Origin: Alphaproteobacteria bacterium
Lineage (GTDB): Bacteria; Pseudomonadota; Alphaproteobacteria; Micropepsales; Micropepsaceae
NCBI GenBank assembly: GCA_016125165.1
Contig: WGMH01000001.1
Coordinates: forward strand, 248,001-312,000
DNA: 64,000 bases
Reading direction: 5' to 3'
Numbering within the stretch: the stretch's first letter is position 1; every line of letters begins with the position of its first letter. Shown in pieces: positions 43,492 through 52,246 of the stretch. The position numbers and the translations under genes were made by a program. The notes under the pieces were generated by a model, which was not told where the DNA came from, did no database searches, and saw only the letters and a list, made by a program, of their open reading frames with translations.

Positions 43492-45876
43492 ATGGCGCAT
43501 GAGCGAACCCGCGTGACCGCGATACTCCGTGATCTTGAAAAAAAGGTTCTGTGGCTTTCGGCCTGGACCATTCACAACGCCAACCATCTGCGTGGTGAAG
43601 AAGATTCTATCAAGGTCGGCGGACACCAGGCCTCATGCGCATCCATGACATCGATTATGACGGCACTTTATTTCGCCGTATTGAAGCCCGAAGACCGCGT
43701 GGCGGTGAAACCGCATGCCAGCCCCGTGTTCCACGCCATTCAATACCTGCTCGGCAATCAGACCCGCGAGAAACTGGAGCACTTCCGCGCTTTCGGCGGC
43801 GCGCAATCCTACCCCTCGCGCACAAAGGACAAGGACGATGTGGATATCTCCACCGGCTCCGTCGGCCTTGGGGTGGCGATGACGGCGTTTGCGTCACTGA
43901 CGCAGGATTATCTGCTCGCGAAGGCCTTGCGGCGCGCCGAAGACACCGGCCGCATGATCGCGCTCGTGGGCGATGCCGAACTCGATGAAGGCAACATCTA
44001 CGAGTGCCTGATCGAAGGGGCGAAACACGGCCTTCGCAACACATGGTGGATCATCGACTACAACCGCCAGAGCCTCGATGGCGTGATCCGCGAAGGGCTG
44101 GAGCCGAAATTTGAAGCCACCTTCCGCGCCATGGGCTGGGATGTGATAACGCTAAAATACGGCCACAAGATGCAGGCCGCCTTCGCCAAGCCCGGCGGCG
44201 ATGCGCTGAAAAACTGGATCGACGGCGCGCCAAACGATCTTTACTCGGCGCTCACCTTTCAGGGCGGCGCGGCGTGGCGCATGCGCCTTCATGCCGATCT
44301 TGGGCACAATTCGCCGGCAGGACGGCTGATCGACGATCTGTCCGACGACGAACTCTCTTCCTTGATGTGCAATCTCGGTGGACACGATCTCGATCTTCTG
44401 GCCGATACGTTCAACGCCATCGATCACGACCGCCCCGTGTGCTTCATCGCCTACACCATCAAGGGCATGGGCCTGCCGCTCGCCGGCCACAAAGACAATC
44501 ACTCCGGCCTGATGACGCCCACGCAGATGGACGGTTTCGCCAAGGCGATGAACATCCGCGAAGGCCATGAATGGGAAAAATTCGAAGGCCTTTCATCGGA
44601 TCCGCGCGAACTTGATACGTTCCTGAAAGCGGTGCCGTTCAACACCAAGGGCACGCGACGCTTCTCGGCGCCGCGCATCGCCGTTCCCGAGTCCCTGCCC
44701 CTGCCGAAAGCCGAGGAGATTTCCACGCAGGAAGGCTTCGGCCGCATCCTGTTCGATCTGGCACGCGACGACAGCGGTTTCGCCGATCGCATCGTCACCA
44801 CCTCGCCGGATGTGACGGTGTCCACCAATCTCGGGGGCTGGGTGAACCGGCGCGGCGTGTTCGATCTTGTCGCGGGCGAAGACCGCTTCAAGGAAGAGAA
44901 GATCGCCTCCACCTATCGCTGGCAGATGGGCCCCAAGGGTCAGCACATCGAGCTTGGCATCGCCGAGAACAATCTTTTCATCGTGCTGGCGGCACTTGGC
45001 TTGTCGCACTCGCTGTTCGGCGAACGGCTGTTGCCCATCGGCACGCTTTACGATCCCTTCATCGCGCGCGGCCTCGATGCGCTGAACTATGCTTGTTATC
45101 AGGATGCGCGGTTCATTCTGGTCGCGACGCCATCCGGCGTCACGCTCGCGCCCGAAGGCGGCGCGCATCAATCCATCGGTACGCCGCTCATCGGCATGGC
45201 GCAGGATGGGCTCGCCTCCTTCGAACCGGCCTTCGTGGATGAACTTGCCGCGATCCTGCACTGGTCGTTCGATTACATTCAAAGAGACGGAAAAGACGAA
45301 AGCACAGGCTGGCTGCGCGATGGCACCGGCGGCTCGGTCTATCTGCGTCTCACAACCCGCCCGCTGGAACAGCCGCACCGCACGCTCGATGACGCAAACA
45401 GGCAATCCATCATAGATGGCGCCTATTGGCTGCGCCCGCCCGGCCCCAACTGCGAAATCTGCATTGCCTATCAGGGCACGGTGGCACCCGAAGCCATCGC
45501 AGCGGCTGGCTATCTTGCCGAAGACCGGCGCGATGTCGCCGTGCTCGCCGTCACCTCCGCAGACCGGCTGAACGCGGGCTGGCAGGCGGCCTCCCGTGCG
45601 CGCATGGCGGGCGACGCCTCCGCGCAATCGCACATCGACAGGCTGCTCGGCGAACTTCCCGCCTTCAGCGGGCTTGTGACGGTGATCGACGGCCACCCCG
45701 CCACGCTCTCCTGGCTCGGCAGTGTCTGTGGTCACCGCGCGCTATCGCTCGGCGTGGAGCATTTCGGCCAATCCGGCCGCATCGCTGATCTCTATGCCCA
45801 TCACGGAATCGACACCGGCGCGATCCTGAAAGCGGCACAGGCCTTGGTGCAGGGACGGCCGGTTCGGTATCTGTAA
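43492..45876 (+). CDS. TPP-dependent 2-oxoacid dehydrogenase E1, homodimeric (AceE/MdeB-like)
   Basis: A 794-residue transketolase-superfamily enzyme. The TPP and Mg site reads [12 protein letters not shown] and then [11 protein letters not shown], matching the AceE-type E1 (GDGEMDEPE, then NLQRLDG). [31 protein letters not shown] and [10 protein letters not shown] are also characteristic. AceE of E. coli is about 890 residues; this shorter form resembles MdeB-like 2-oxobutyrate dehydrogenases. It starts at ATG 43492, with a GTG at 43429 possible. Its neighbour, the CBS/gamma-lyase pair, produces 2-oxobutyrate, so that is an attractive substrate. No E2 or E3 gene is nearby, so the reaction partner is unknown. 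Confidence 0.75.
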   Translation: MAHERTRVTAILRDLEKKVLWLSAWTIHNANHLRGEEDSIKVGGHQASCASMTSIMTALYFAVLKPEDRVAVKPHASPVFHAIQYLLGNQTREKLEHFRAFGGAQSYPSRTKDKDDVDISTGSVGLGVAMTAFASLTQDYLLAKALRRAEDTGRMIALVGDAELDEGNIYECLIEGAKHGLRNTWWIIDYNRQSLDGVIREGLEPKFEATFRAMGWDVITLKYGHKMQAAFAKPGGDALKNWIDGAPNDLYSALTFQGGAAWRMRLHADLGHNSPAGRLIDDLSDDELSSLMCNLGGHDLDLLADTFNAIDHDRPVCFIAYTIKGMGLPLAGHKDNHSGLMTPTQMDGFAKAMNIREGHEWEKFEGLSSDPRELDTFLKAVPFNTKGTRRFSAPRIAVPESLPLPKAEEISTQEGFGRILFDLARDDSGFADRIVTTSPDVTVSTNLGGWVNRRGVFDLVAGEDRFKEEKIASTYRWQMGPKGQHIELGIAENNLFIVLAALGLSHSLFGERLLPIGTLYDPFIARGLDALNYACYQDARFILVATPSGVTLAPEGGAHQSIGTPLIGMAQDGLASFEPAFVDELAAILHWSFDYIQRDGKDESTGWLRDGTGGSVYLRLTTRPLEQPHRTLDDANRQSIIDGAYWLRPPGPNCEICIAYQGTVAPEAIAAAGYLAEDRRDVAVLAVTSADRLNAGWQAASRARMAGDASAQSHIDRLLGELPAFSGLVTVIDGHPATLSWLGSVCGHRALSLGVEHFGQSGRIADLYAHHGIDTGAILKAAQALVQGRPVRYL

Positions 45877-45884
45877 ACTCCAAC

Positions 45885-45984
45885 TGTCATCACCCGCGAA
45901 TGCGGGTGACCCAGTTTGTAACGTCCGCATCTTTCCGCATCCGCAATGCGTCTCCCGGGTGGCCCGCATTCGCGGGCCATGACA
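45885..45984. repeat. REP/BIME-like palindromic element (two hairpins)
   Basis: A 100-bp inverted unit. Each end is a small hairpin: CACCCGC-GAAT-GCGGGTG at 45891-45908 and GGCCCGC-ATTC-GCGGGCC at 45961-45978. The ends also mirror each other, TGTCAT at 45885 against ATGACA at 45984. Such paired GC-rich tetraloop units are typical of repetitive extragenic palindromes. It lies just behind the E1 gene and upstream of the SDR gene. Copy number in the genome cannot be seen here. Confidence 0.7.
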
Positions 45985-46016
45985 AGATGGGCTTAGCGAT
46001 AACAGGGAGGACATCC

Positions 46017-46802
46017 ATGAAACGTCTTGAAGGGCGCGGCACCATCGTCACGGGCGCTGCGAGCGGCATCGGCCGTGCATCGGCAAAACTGTTCGCCAGC
46101 GAAGGCGCAAGCGTGATCTGCTTCGACCGCGCCGATGCGGTGGAAGAAACCGCCGCGATGATCAAAGCTGCAGGTGGCAAGGCGATTGCGATGAACGCCG
46201 ATGCCTCATCGGAAGCCGATGTGGCGCGCGCCGTCGATATGGCAGTGAAGGAGTTCGGCAGCCTCGATGCGATCTATGCAAATGCCGGCATCTCCGGCGG
46301 TCTCGGGCCGAGCTTCTTCGAGGCCACCGCCGAAGACTGGATGAAGATCCTCTCCGTCAATCTCATCGGCGTGTTCCTCGCCATCAAGCATGCGAGCCGC
46401 GTGATGGTGCCCGCGAAGAAGGGCTCTATCGTCTGCACCGCCTCCGTCGCAGGCCTTCGTTCCGGCGCAGGCCCCGGCCCCTACAGCGCCAGCAAGGCCG
46501 GCGTGATCAATCTCGTCTCGACGGCAGCGAATTTTCTCTATGGCACAGGCGTCCGCGTGAATGCGATCTGCCCCGGCCTGATCGAGACAGGCATGACGAA
46601 GCCGATCTTCGACCGCGCGCGAGAGAAGGGCACCGACGCCAAGATCGGCCAGCTCAATCCCCTGCGCCGCTATGGCAATCCCGAAGAAATCGCGGCGGCT
46701 GCGCTGTTTCTTGCAAGCGATGAAAGCTCGTATGTTAACGGCCACGCGATGCCCGTGGATGGCGGGCTTTCCAGCTCGCTGCCCGTCACCGGCCGCGGAT
46801 AG
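46017..46802 (+). CDS. Short-chain dehydrogenase/reductase
   Basis: A 261-residue classical SDR that oxidises or reduces an alcohol/ketone with NAD(P). The cofactor motif is [11 protein letters not shown] (TGxxxGxG), the structural NAG is in YANAGISGG, and the catalytic Ser and Tyr-x3-Lys are in CTASVAG and [17 protein letters not shown] and VDGGLSSS complete the fold. The ATG is preceded by CAGGGAGGACAT; the upstream open frame runs through the palindromic repeat and is not coding. It shares a probable transcript with the cupin gene. The substrate is unknown. Confidence 0.9.
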   Translation: MKRLEGRGTIVTGAASGIGRASAKLFASEGASVICFDRADAVEETAAMIKAAGGKAIAMNADASSEADVARAVDMAVKEFGSLDAIYANAGISGGLGPSFFEATAEDWMKILSVNLIGVFLAIKHASRVMVPAKKGSIVCTASVAGLRSGAGPGPYSASKAGVINLVSTAANFLYGTGVRVNAICPGLIETGMTKPIFDRAREKGTDAKIGQLNPLRRYGNPEEIAAAALFLASDESSYVNGHAMPVDGGLSSSLPVTGRG

Positions 46803-46812
46803 GAGTGCCAAA

Positions 46813-47244
46813 ATGAAACGCTACGTTGCCCTTGGCGCAGGCGCGCTGCTCATTCTGGGTTACGCCACAGCCGTGATCGCCGATACGCCATCGGTGGATG
46901 TGAAGCCGATCTTCAAGAGCGTCACAACCGTCACCGGGCAGGATCTGAACATGCCGGCGAAGCCGGAAGTGACGGCCATCGTCGCCACCTTCCCGCCCGG
47001 CTCGCGCCTTCCGGTGCACAAGCATCCCTATCCGCACTATGCCTATGTGCTTCAGGGCGTGCTCACCGTGCACAACGAGGAAACCGGCAAAACCTTCGAT
47101 GTGAAGCAGGGCGAATTCCTGATCGAAATGGAAAACACCTGGCACTACGGCATCAACAACGGCACCGTTCCGGTGAAGCTGCTCGTGATCGACCAGGTTC
47201 CGCCGGGGACGAAGACGAATACGATTCCGAAGGAAAGCGAATAG
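46813..47244 (+). CDS. Secreted cupin-domain protein
   Basis: A 143-residue small protein with an N-terminal signal segment (residues 5-23, VALGAGALLILGYATAVIA) and a single cupin barrel. The metal-binding motif reads RLPVHKHPYPHYAYVLQG, with three His as candidate ligands, followed by FDVKQGEFLIEMENTWHYG, which carries the second motif. AGGAG lies in the junction with the SDR stop. Cupins of this size can be isomerases, dioxygenases or binding proteins. A periplasmic location is likely and the function is unknown. Confidence 0.8.
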   Translation: MKRYVALGAGALLILGYATAVIADTPSVDVKPIFKSVTTVTGQDLNMPAKPEVTAIVATFPPGSRLPVHKHPYPHYAYVLQGVLTVHNEETGKTFDVKQGEFLIEMENTWHYGINNGTVPVKLLVIDQVPPGTKTNTIPKESE

Positions 47245-47252
47245 CGCCCATC

Positions 47253-47387
47253 ACCTCCCCCTTGTGGGGAGGTCGGAAAATCGCCGAGCGCAGCGAAGAG
47301 ATTTTTCGGGTGGGGGGCGGTGCCCGCCATTGGCCCCCCTCCCGAAATTTGCCGAAGCAAATTTCGACCTCCCCACAAGGGGGAGGT
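47253..47387. repeat. 135-bp palindromic intergenic element with perfect 23-bp ends
   Basis: The ends at 47253-47275 and 47365-47387 are exact reverse complements, and each end is itself a small stem (CCTCCCC-CTTGT-GGGGAGG). The inner part is also partly self-complementary (TTTTTCGGGTGGGGGG against CCCCCCTCCCGAAATTT). Similar elements are scattered in alphaproteobacterial genomes and are often mistaken for coding sequence. It lies between two convergent genes, so it may also end their transcripts. There is no transposase. Confidence 0.7.
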
Positions 47388-47397
47388 CATTCGTAAC

Positions 47398-48510
47398 TCA
47401 ATACCCCATCAGCGTCGCATAGCGGTCGCGATGGAAAGCGGCGCCGCCAAAGGCCGCTTCGGCCACGCGGGCGCGCTTCAGGTACAGACCCGCATCATGC
47501 GCATCGGTCATGCCGATGCCACCATGCATCTGCACCATCTCGTTCGACACCAGATGCCACAGCTCGCTCGCGCGCGCCTTGGCGAGCGACACAAGCGCGG
47601 GAACGTCATTCGCGTTCTTGTCGATAGCGGTCAACGCCGCTTCCACGCAGGAGCGTGTCAGTTCCAGGTCTGTAAACATCTTGGCCGCGCGGTGCTGTAG
47701 CGCCTGGAACGTGCCGATCACCTGACCGAACTGCACGCGCGTTTTCAGATATTCGAGCGTCACATCGAAGCTCTGTGCGCATGCGCCCAGCATCTCCGCC
47801 GCCAGCCCTGCGCGCGCGCGATCAAGCAGCGCTTCCAGCGTAGCCGCGCCGCCATCCACCGCGCCCAGCGCAGCATCGGCGCCGAGCTCCACATTGTCGA
47901 AGGAAAGATTGGCGACACCGCGGCTGTCCACCGCCTTCAACGCCTGCCGCGAAAGGCCCTTGGCATTGCCGGGCACGAGGAACAGCGTGATGCCGCCCGC
48001 GGTTTTCGCGGCGACGACGATCACATCCGCCGTCGCGCCATCGGCCACGAACGCCTTCTTGCCGTTCAGCACGAAGCCGCTACCGGCCTTCTTCGCTTCG
48101 AGTGTGATCTTTGAAGGCGCATGGTGCGGACCTTCATCGACTGCAAGCGTGCCGGTGGCCTCGCCGCTGGCGAATTTCGGCAGCCACGCCTGCTTCTGCG
48201 CTTCGCTCCCCGCCAGGAGCAGCGCGCTCGTGGCGACAAGCGCGGTGTTGAACAGCGGCGAGGCAGTCAGTGTGCGGCCGGTCTCTTCCAGCACAAGGCC
48301 GAGCGTCATCAGGTCGAGACCCGATCCGCCATACTCTTCCGGAACGATGATGCCGGCCCAGCCCATTTCGCACATCTCCTTCCAGACGGCGGGGTCGTAA
48401 GCGGCGCCGCTGTCGCGCACCTTTCGGAAGGCTGTCACGGGCGACTTCTCTGCCACCCACGCCTTTGCCGCGTCGCGCAGCATGGTTTGTTCTTCGGTCA
48501 AAACTGCCAT
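47398..48510 (-). CDS. Acyl-CoA dehydrogenase, short FadE-like subunit
   Basis: A 370-residue acyl-CoA dehydrogenase-fold protein beginning MAVLTEEQTMLRDAAKAWV. IVPEEYGGSGLDLMTLGLVLEE and VQMHGGIGMTDAHDAGLYLKRA identify the family. The usual TExxAGSD flavin segment is weak (LAVDEGPHHAPSKI) and no YEG motif is present, as in the non-canonical subunits that pair with a longer partner. I chose ATG 48510. It is 20 bases downstream of a 398-residue acyl-CoA dehydrogenase gene on the same strand, so a heteromeric enzyme is plausible. The substrate is unknown. Confidence 0.85.
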   Translation of the reverse strand: MAVLTEEQTMLRDAAKAWVAEKSPVTAFRKVRDSGAAYDPAVWKEMCEMGWAGIIVPEEYGGSGLDLMTLGLVLEETGRTLTASPLFNTALVATSALLLAGSEAQKQAWLPKFASGEATGTLAVDEGPHHAPSKITLEAKKAGSGFVLNGKKAFVADGATADVIVVAAKTAGGITLFLVPGNAKGLSRQALKAVDSRGVANLSFDNVELGADAALGAVDGGAATLEALLDRARAGLAAEMLGACAQSFDVTLEYLKTRVQFGQVIGTFQALQHRAAKMFTDLELTRSCVEAALTAIDKNANDVPALVSLAKARASELWHLVSNEMVQMHGGIGMTDAHDAGLYLKRARVAEAAFGGAAFHRDRYATLMGY

Positions 48511-48530
48511 GGTCGTTTTCCCAACAGATC

Positions 48531-49727
48531 TTATTGATGATCGAGAAGGCCAAGCATGCGCTTGGCGATAACGTTGTTCTGGATTTCGGTGGAGCCGCCA
48601 TAGATGGTCACGGCTTTGCCGCCGAGCCATGCACGCGCGCTCGCAAGTTCGCTGCCGGAATAGCCGTCGCCTTCCCAGCCCAAGCCCTGTTGCCCCATGA
48701 TTTCGATGAGCAGTTCGGCGCGGTCCTGAATCACCTTCGAGCCGACATTCTTCATGATCGATGTCGCCGTGCTCGGACCTTGATTGGATTTGGATTCCTG
48801 CTGCGAACGCTGCAAGGTCAGCATGAAGGCGCGCTGATGCATCAGGTGTTCGGTGAGCCGCGCCCGCAGATCGGGATCGGCGAGGCGGCCCTTTTCATCG
48901 GTGCCGATATAGCTCTTCGCCACATCTTCGAGCGGCCGCATCTCGCCGCCGCGGCCCGCGCCGCCGCCACCGCCGCCGAGGCCCTGACGCTCGAACTGCA
49001 GCAGCCGCTTGCCGATGGTCCAGCCGCCGTTCAGCGGCCCCACCAGATTCTCCTTCGGCACTTTCACGTCGGTGAAAAACGTTTCGCAGAAGGGCGAGTG
49101 GCCCGAGATCATCATGATCGGCCGCACTTCCACGCCCGGCGACTTCATATCGATCAGCAGAAACGAGATGCCTTCGTGCTTGCGCGTCTTGTCGGTGCGC
49201 ACGAGGCAGAAGCACCAATGCGCCCATTGCGCGCCGGAGGTCCATATCTTCTGACCGTTGACGAGGAAATGATCGCCTTTGTCTTCGGCGCGCGTTTGCA
49301 GGCTTGCCAGGTCCGATCCGGCATTCGGCTCGGAATAGCCCTGACACCAGCGGATTTCGCCGCGCACGATGGGCGGAATATGCCGCTGCTTCTGCTCTTC
49401 GTTGCCATATTCCAGCAAGGTCGGCCCAAACATCATCACGCCCATGCCGCCGATGGGATTGCGCGCGCCGGCACGGTTCATTTCCTGCTGAAGAACCTTC
49501 GCCTCTTCCTTGGAAAGCCCGCCGCCGCCATAGGCCTTGGGCCATGTGGGTGTGCCCCAGCCCTTCTCGCCCATGCGCTTCTTCCACAGCGCGCCTTCGC
49601 CTTCCGGTTCGATGCCGGCCTGCTGCGCCATCGCAAGGTCCACACCCTTGATCGATGGGGGCAGGTTCTCTTCGAGCCATGCGCGCGCTTCGGCGCGGAA
49701 GGACTCCAGTTCGGCGGTGTCAGCCAT
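48531..49727 (-). CDS. Acyl-CoA dehydrogenase (paralogue of the next gene)
   Basis: A 398-residue acyl-CoA dehydrogenase. WCQGYSEPNAGSDLASLQTRA and ILVNGQ-like FLVNGQKIWTSGAQWAHW form the flavin and substrate region. The C-terminal GGSTEIQNNVIAKRMLGL matches the family, but the catalytic YEGT position reads IYGGS, with Gly in place of Glu. A glycine-rich loop (about residues 243-256) is unusual. It lies 50 bases downstream of a closely related gene and 20 bases upstream of the short partner, all on the minus strand. Together they look like the FadE-type subunits used for side-chain or steroid-like CoA esters, though this is only suggestive. Confidence 0.88.
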   Translation of the reverse strand: MADTAELESFRAEARAWLEENLPPSIKGVDLAMAQQAGIEPEGEGALWKKRMGEKGWGTPTWPKAYGGGGLSKEEAKVLQQEMNRAGARNPIGGMGVMMFGPTLLEYGNEEQKQRHIPPIVRGEIRWCQGYSEPNAGSDLASLQTRAEDKGDHFLVNGQKIWTSGAQWAHWCFCLVRTDKTRKHEGISFLLIDMKSPGVEVRPIMMISGHSPFCETFFTDVKVPKENLVGPLNGGWTIGKRLLQFERQGLGGGGGGAGRGGEMRPLEDVAKSYIGTDEKGRLADPDLRARLTEHLMHQRAFMLTLQRSQQESKSNQGPSTATSIMKNVGSKVIQDRAELLIEIMGQQGLGWEGDGYSGSELASARAWLGGKAVTIYGGSTEIQNNVIAKRMLGLLDHQ

Positions 49728-49777
49728 GTTTCCTCCACTCTGCTGCCGCGTCCCTCTAACGGGGAGCTGGCACCAGA

Positions 49778-50977
49778 CTATTGATGATCCATCAATCCCA
49801 GCACGCGTTTGGCGACGACATTGAGGTTTACCTCACTCGTGCCGCCTTCGATCGAATTGCCCTTGGCGCGCAGCATCGCGCGCATCGCGGCGATACCGGC
49901 GGTATCGAAGCCCTCGCCTTCCCAGCCCAATCCCTGCGTGCCCAACGCTTCCACCAGAAGTTCCGTGCGATCCTGATTGAGCTTGGCCGCCATATATTTG
50001 ATGACCGACACAGCGGGGCTCGGCCCCTTCATCGCTTTCGATTCCTCTTCCACGCGGCGCACGGTCAGCGCGAAGGCGCGCGCGTCCATGCGGTGCGCGG
50101 CAATGCGGGCGCGCAAATCTGCGTCTGCCAGCTTGCCGTCGTCCTCGCCGACATATTCCTTCGCGACATCTTCCAGTTCCACGCCCGAACCGCCGCCGAA
50201 ACCGCCCGAGGAAATGTTCTGACGTTCATATTGCAGAAGGCGCTTGGCGATTTCCCAGCCGCCATTGAGTTTGCCGACCAGATTCTTCTTCGGCACTTTC
50301 ACATCCGTGAAGAACGTCTCGCAGAACGGCGACGAACCGGAGATCAGTTTGATCGGGCGCGGCTCGACACCCGGCGAGGTCATGTCGAACAGAATGAACG
50401 AAATGCCCTCGTGCTTCTTGGTTGTGTCGGTGCGCACGAGGCAGAAAATCCAGTCAGCCTGATCGGCGTAAGATGTCCATATCTTCTGGCCATTGATCAG
50501 ATAGTGATCGCCCTTGTCCTCGCATTTGGTTTTGAGCCCCGCGAGGTCCGACCCCGCGCCCGGTTCGGAATAACCCTGACACCAGCGGATTTCGCCGCGC
50601 ACGATCTTGGGCAGATGTTCTTTCTTCTGTTCTTCGTTGGCGTATTCGAGCAGTACCGGCCCCAGCATCCACAGCCCGAACGAGAACAGCGGAGGGCGAC
50701 AGCGCAGCTTGGCCATCTCCTGTTGCAGCACCTTGGCTTCGTCACGAGAAAGCCCGCCGCCGCCATATTCCTTCGGCCATGTTGGCGCGGTCCAGCCGCG
50801 TTCGGCCATGCGGTCGAGCCACAGCTTCGCGTCCGGATTCTTGAAGACCTGCTTTCTGCCGCCCCACACCATGCCGTCGTCATCCGTGATGCCGGGTGCG
50901 TCACCACGCATCGAGGCCGGACAATTGGCTTGCAGCCAGGCGCGCGTTTCAGAGCGGAATTTTTCCAGATCAGCCAT
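49778..50977 (-). CDS. Acyl-CoA dehydrogenase (first of the tandem set)
   Basis: A 399-residue acyl-CoA dehydrogenase very similar in layout to the preceding one (GYSEPGAGSDLAGLKTK, LINGQKIWTSYADQADW, GGTSEVNLNVVAKRVLGL). The segment at the usual catalytic Glu reads SIEGGTSEV; aligning it with YEGT again places Gly at that position, although a Glu lies one place before. It heads the run of three genes and starts about 80 bases from the preceding convergent acyltransferase end. The two 398/399-residue proteins are probably an old duplication. Confidence 0.88.
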   Translation of the reverse strand: MADLEKFRSETRAWLQANCPASMRGDAPGITDDDGMVWGGRKQVFKNPDAKLWLDRMAERGWTAPTWPKEYGGGGLSRDEAKVLQQEMAKLRCRPPLFSFGLWMLGPVLLEYANEEQKKEHLPKIVRGEIRWCQGYSEPGAGSDLAGLKTKCEDKGDHYLINGQKIWTSYADQADWIFCLVRTDTTKKHEGISFILFDMTSPGVEPRPIKLISGSSPFCETFFTDVKVPKKNLVGKLNGGWEIAKRLLQYERQNISSGGFGGGSGVELEDVAKEYVGEDDGKLADADLRARIAAHRMDARAFALTVRRVEEESKAMKGPSPAVSVIKYMAAKLNQDRTELLVEALGTQGLGWEGEGFDTAGIAAMRAMLRAKGNSIEGGTSEVNLNVVAKRVLGLMDHQ

Positions 50978-51061
50978 TTGAACCCCACATACCGTCCGTT
51001 CGATTTTGCATCAAAAGCGTGGGCTGGCTAGGGGTCAATCACTTCCGCTGCGGAAGGCCCA

Positions 51062-52150
51062 TTACACCGCAGAAACCGGCGCCATCTCGCGCAAATGCTT
51101 GCGCCGGGCGCGCAGGCTCTGGAGCAGAGGCCGTTCCACGCAGAGATAGACGAGCACGCCAGCGCCAAGGCTGATCGGTACCGAAAGAATCACGATCAGG
51201 TCACCCGCGACCGGCCACGGACTGGGAAGCGGTAACTGCCCCAGAAAACGGAATACCAGCGGATGGGTGAGATAGATCGAATAGGAGGCGTCCCCCAGAA
51301 AGGCGAGCGCGGCCACCACATGGCCTCGTGCACGGTGTTCGAAGCACAATGCCCCCAGCACAAGAAGGAGCGACGGGATGCCAAACAGCACCGCCCGCGC
51401 CGCCGCCACGGACCCATCAAGCGTGCGATGCGCATTGAACGCGCCATCAAACCCGAAGCTGAGAAGCATAAGCGCAGAGACAGCGAACATGCCAAGCGCG
51501 CCGATCCCAGTGTTACGCCGCATGCGTCCTGTCAGCTTGGGCAGCACCTGTGCCAGCAGACAGCCCGCCAGAAACTCCACAATGATGGGATTGCCGAGGA
51601 AGCGAAACATCGGCCAGCCAGTGAGATCGCGCAGGATGCAGCCTGCCAGGTATGCGCCCAGCAGCAGGCCCAGTTGCAACCTGCCGGGCCTTGCCAGCCA
51701 GAACGACATCGCAACGTAAAACAGCATCTCGAAGCAAAGCGTCCAGCCCACACCCAGAAACGGCATCGTCATGCCACCCGCCGTTGCGGGCCAGAACAGA
51801 TAGGTGGCGAACAGCTGTTGCGCTGCTCTGCCCTGCCACAATGAGGACCAGTCAACGAAGGGCAGCGACATCAGGAAATAGATGGGCACAACGCGCAGTA
51901 TCCGCTGCTCCAGAAACGCGCACGGCTCCGGCACCCGGGCACCGGAAGCCGCGCGCGTGATGATGAATCCGCTGATGACAAAGAAGAGATCGACACCCAT
52001 CGCGCCGATATGGTCCAGGTGGAACATCGCGAACCAACCGACCGGCGTACTCTGGCTGCGCGCGAAGGCAATGGCATGCGTCGTCACCACCATTGCGGCG
52101 GCGGCAAAACGCAACAGCTGAAGACTTTGCACTTTGCGGGAGGCATGCAT
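51062..52150 (-). CDS. Acyltransferase 3 family membrane protein (OafA/ExoZ-like)
   Basis: A 362-residue inner-membrane protein with about ten helices. The N-terminal motif LQLLRFAAAAMVVTTHAIAF carries the catalytic His of the acyltransferase-3 family, and GVDLFFVISGFIIT and ASYSIYLTHPLVFRF are typical later segments. Such enzymes O-acylate surface sugars or other exported molecules. The start is ATG 52150 with AGG seven bases upstream; a TTG at 52168 would add six residues. It has no glycan genes beside it, so the acceptor is unknown. Confidence 0.88.
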   Translation of the reverse strand: MHASRKVQSLQLLRFAAAAMVVTTHAIAFARSQSTPVGWFAMFHLDHIGAMGVDLFFVISGFIITRAASGARVPEPCAFLEQRILRVVPIYFLMSLPFVDWSSLWQGRAAQQLFATYLFWPATAGGMTMPFLGVGWTLCFEMLFYVAMSFWLARPGRLQLGLLLGAYLAGCILRDLTGWPMFRFLGNPIIVEFLAGCLLAQVLPKLTGRMRRNTGIGALGMFAVSALMLLSFGFDGAFNAHRTLDGSVAAARAVLFGIPSLLLVLGALCFEHRARGHVVAALAFLGDASYSIYLTHPLVFRFLGQLPLPSPWPVAGDLIVILSVPISLGAGVLVYLCVERPLLQSLRARRKHLREMAPVSAV

Positions 52151-52246
52151 GGCGGACCTGTCATGCAAACCCGCCCGGCGGCGGATGGTTGCATGGAGGC
52201 GCCGCCAAACGCGTGCTAGCGTCGCGCGGATTCAGGGAACCATTCG

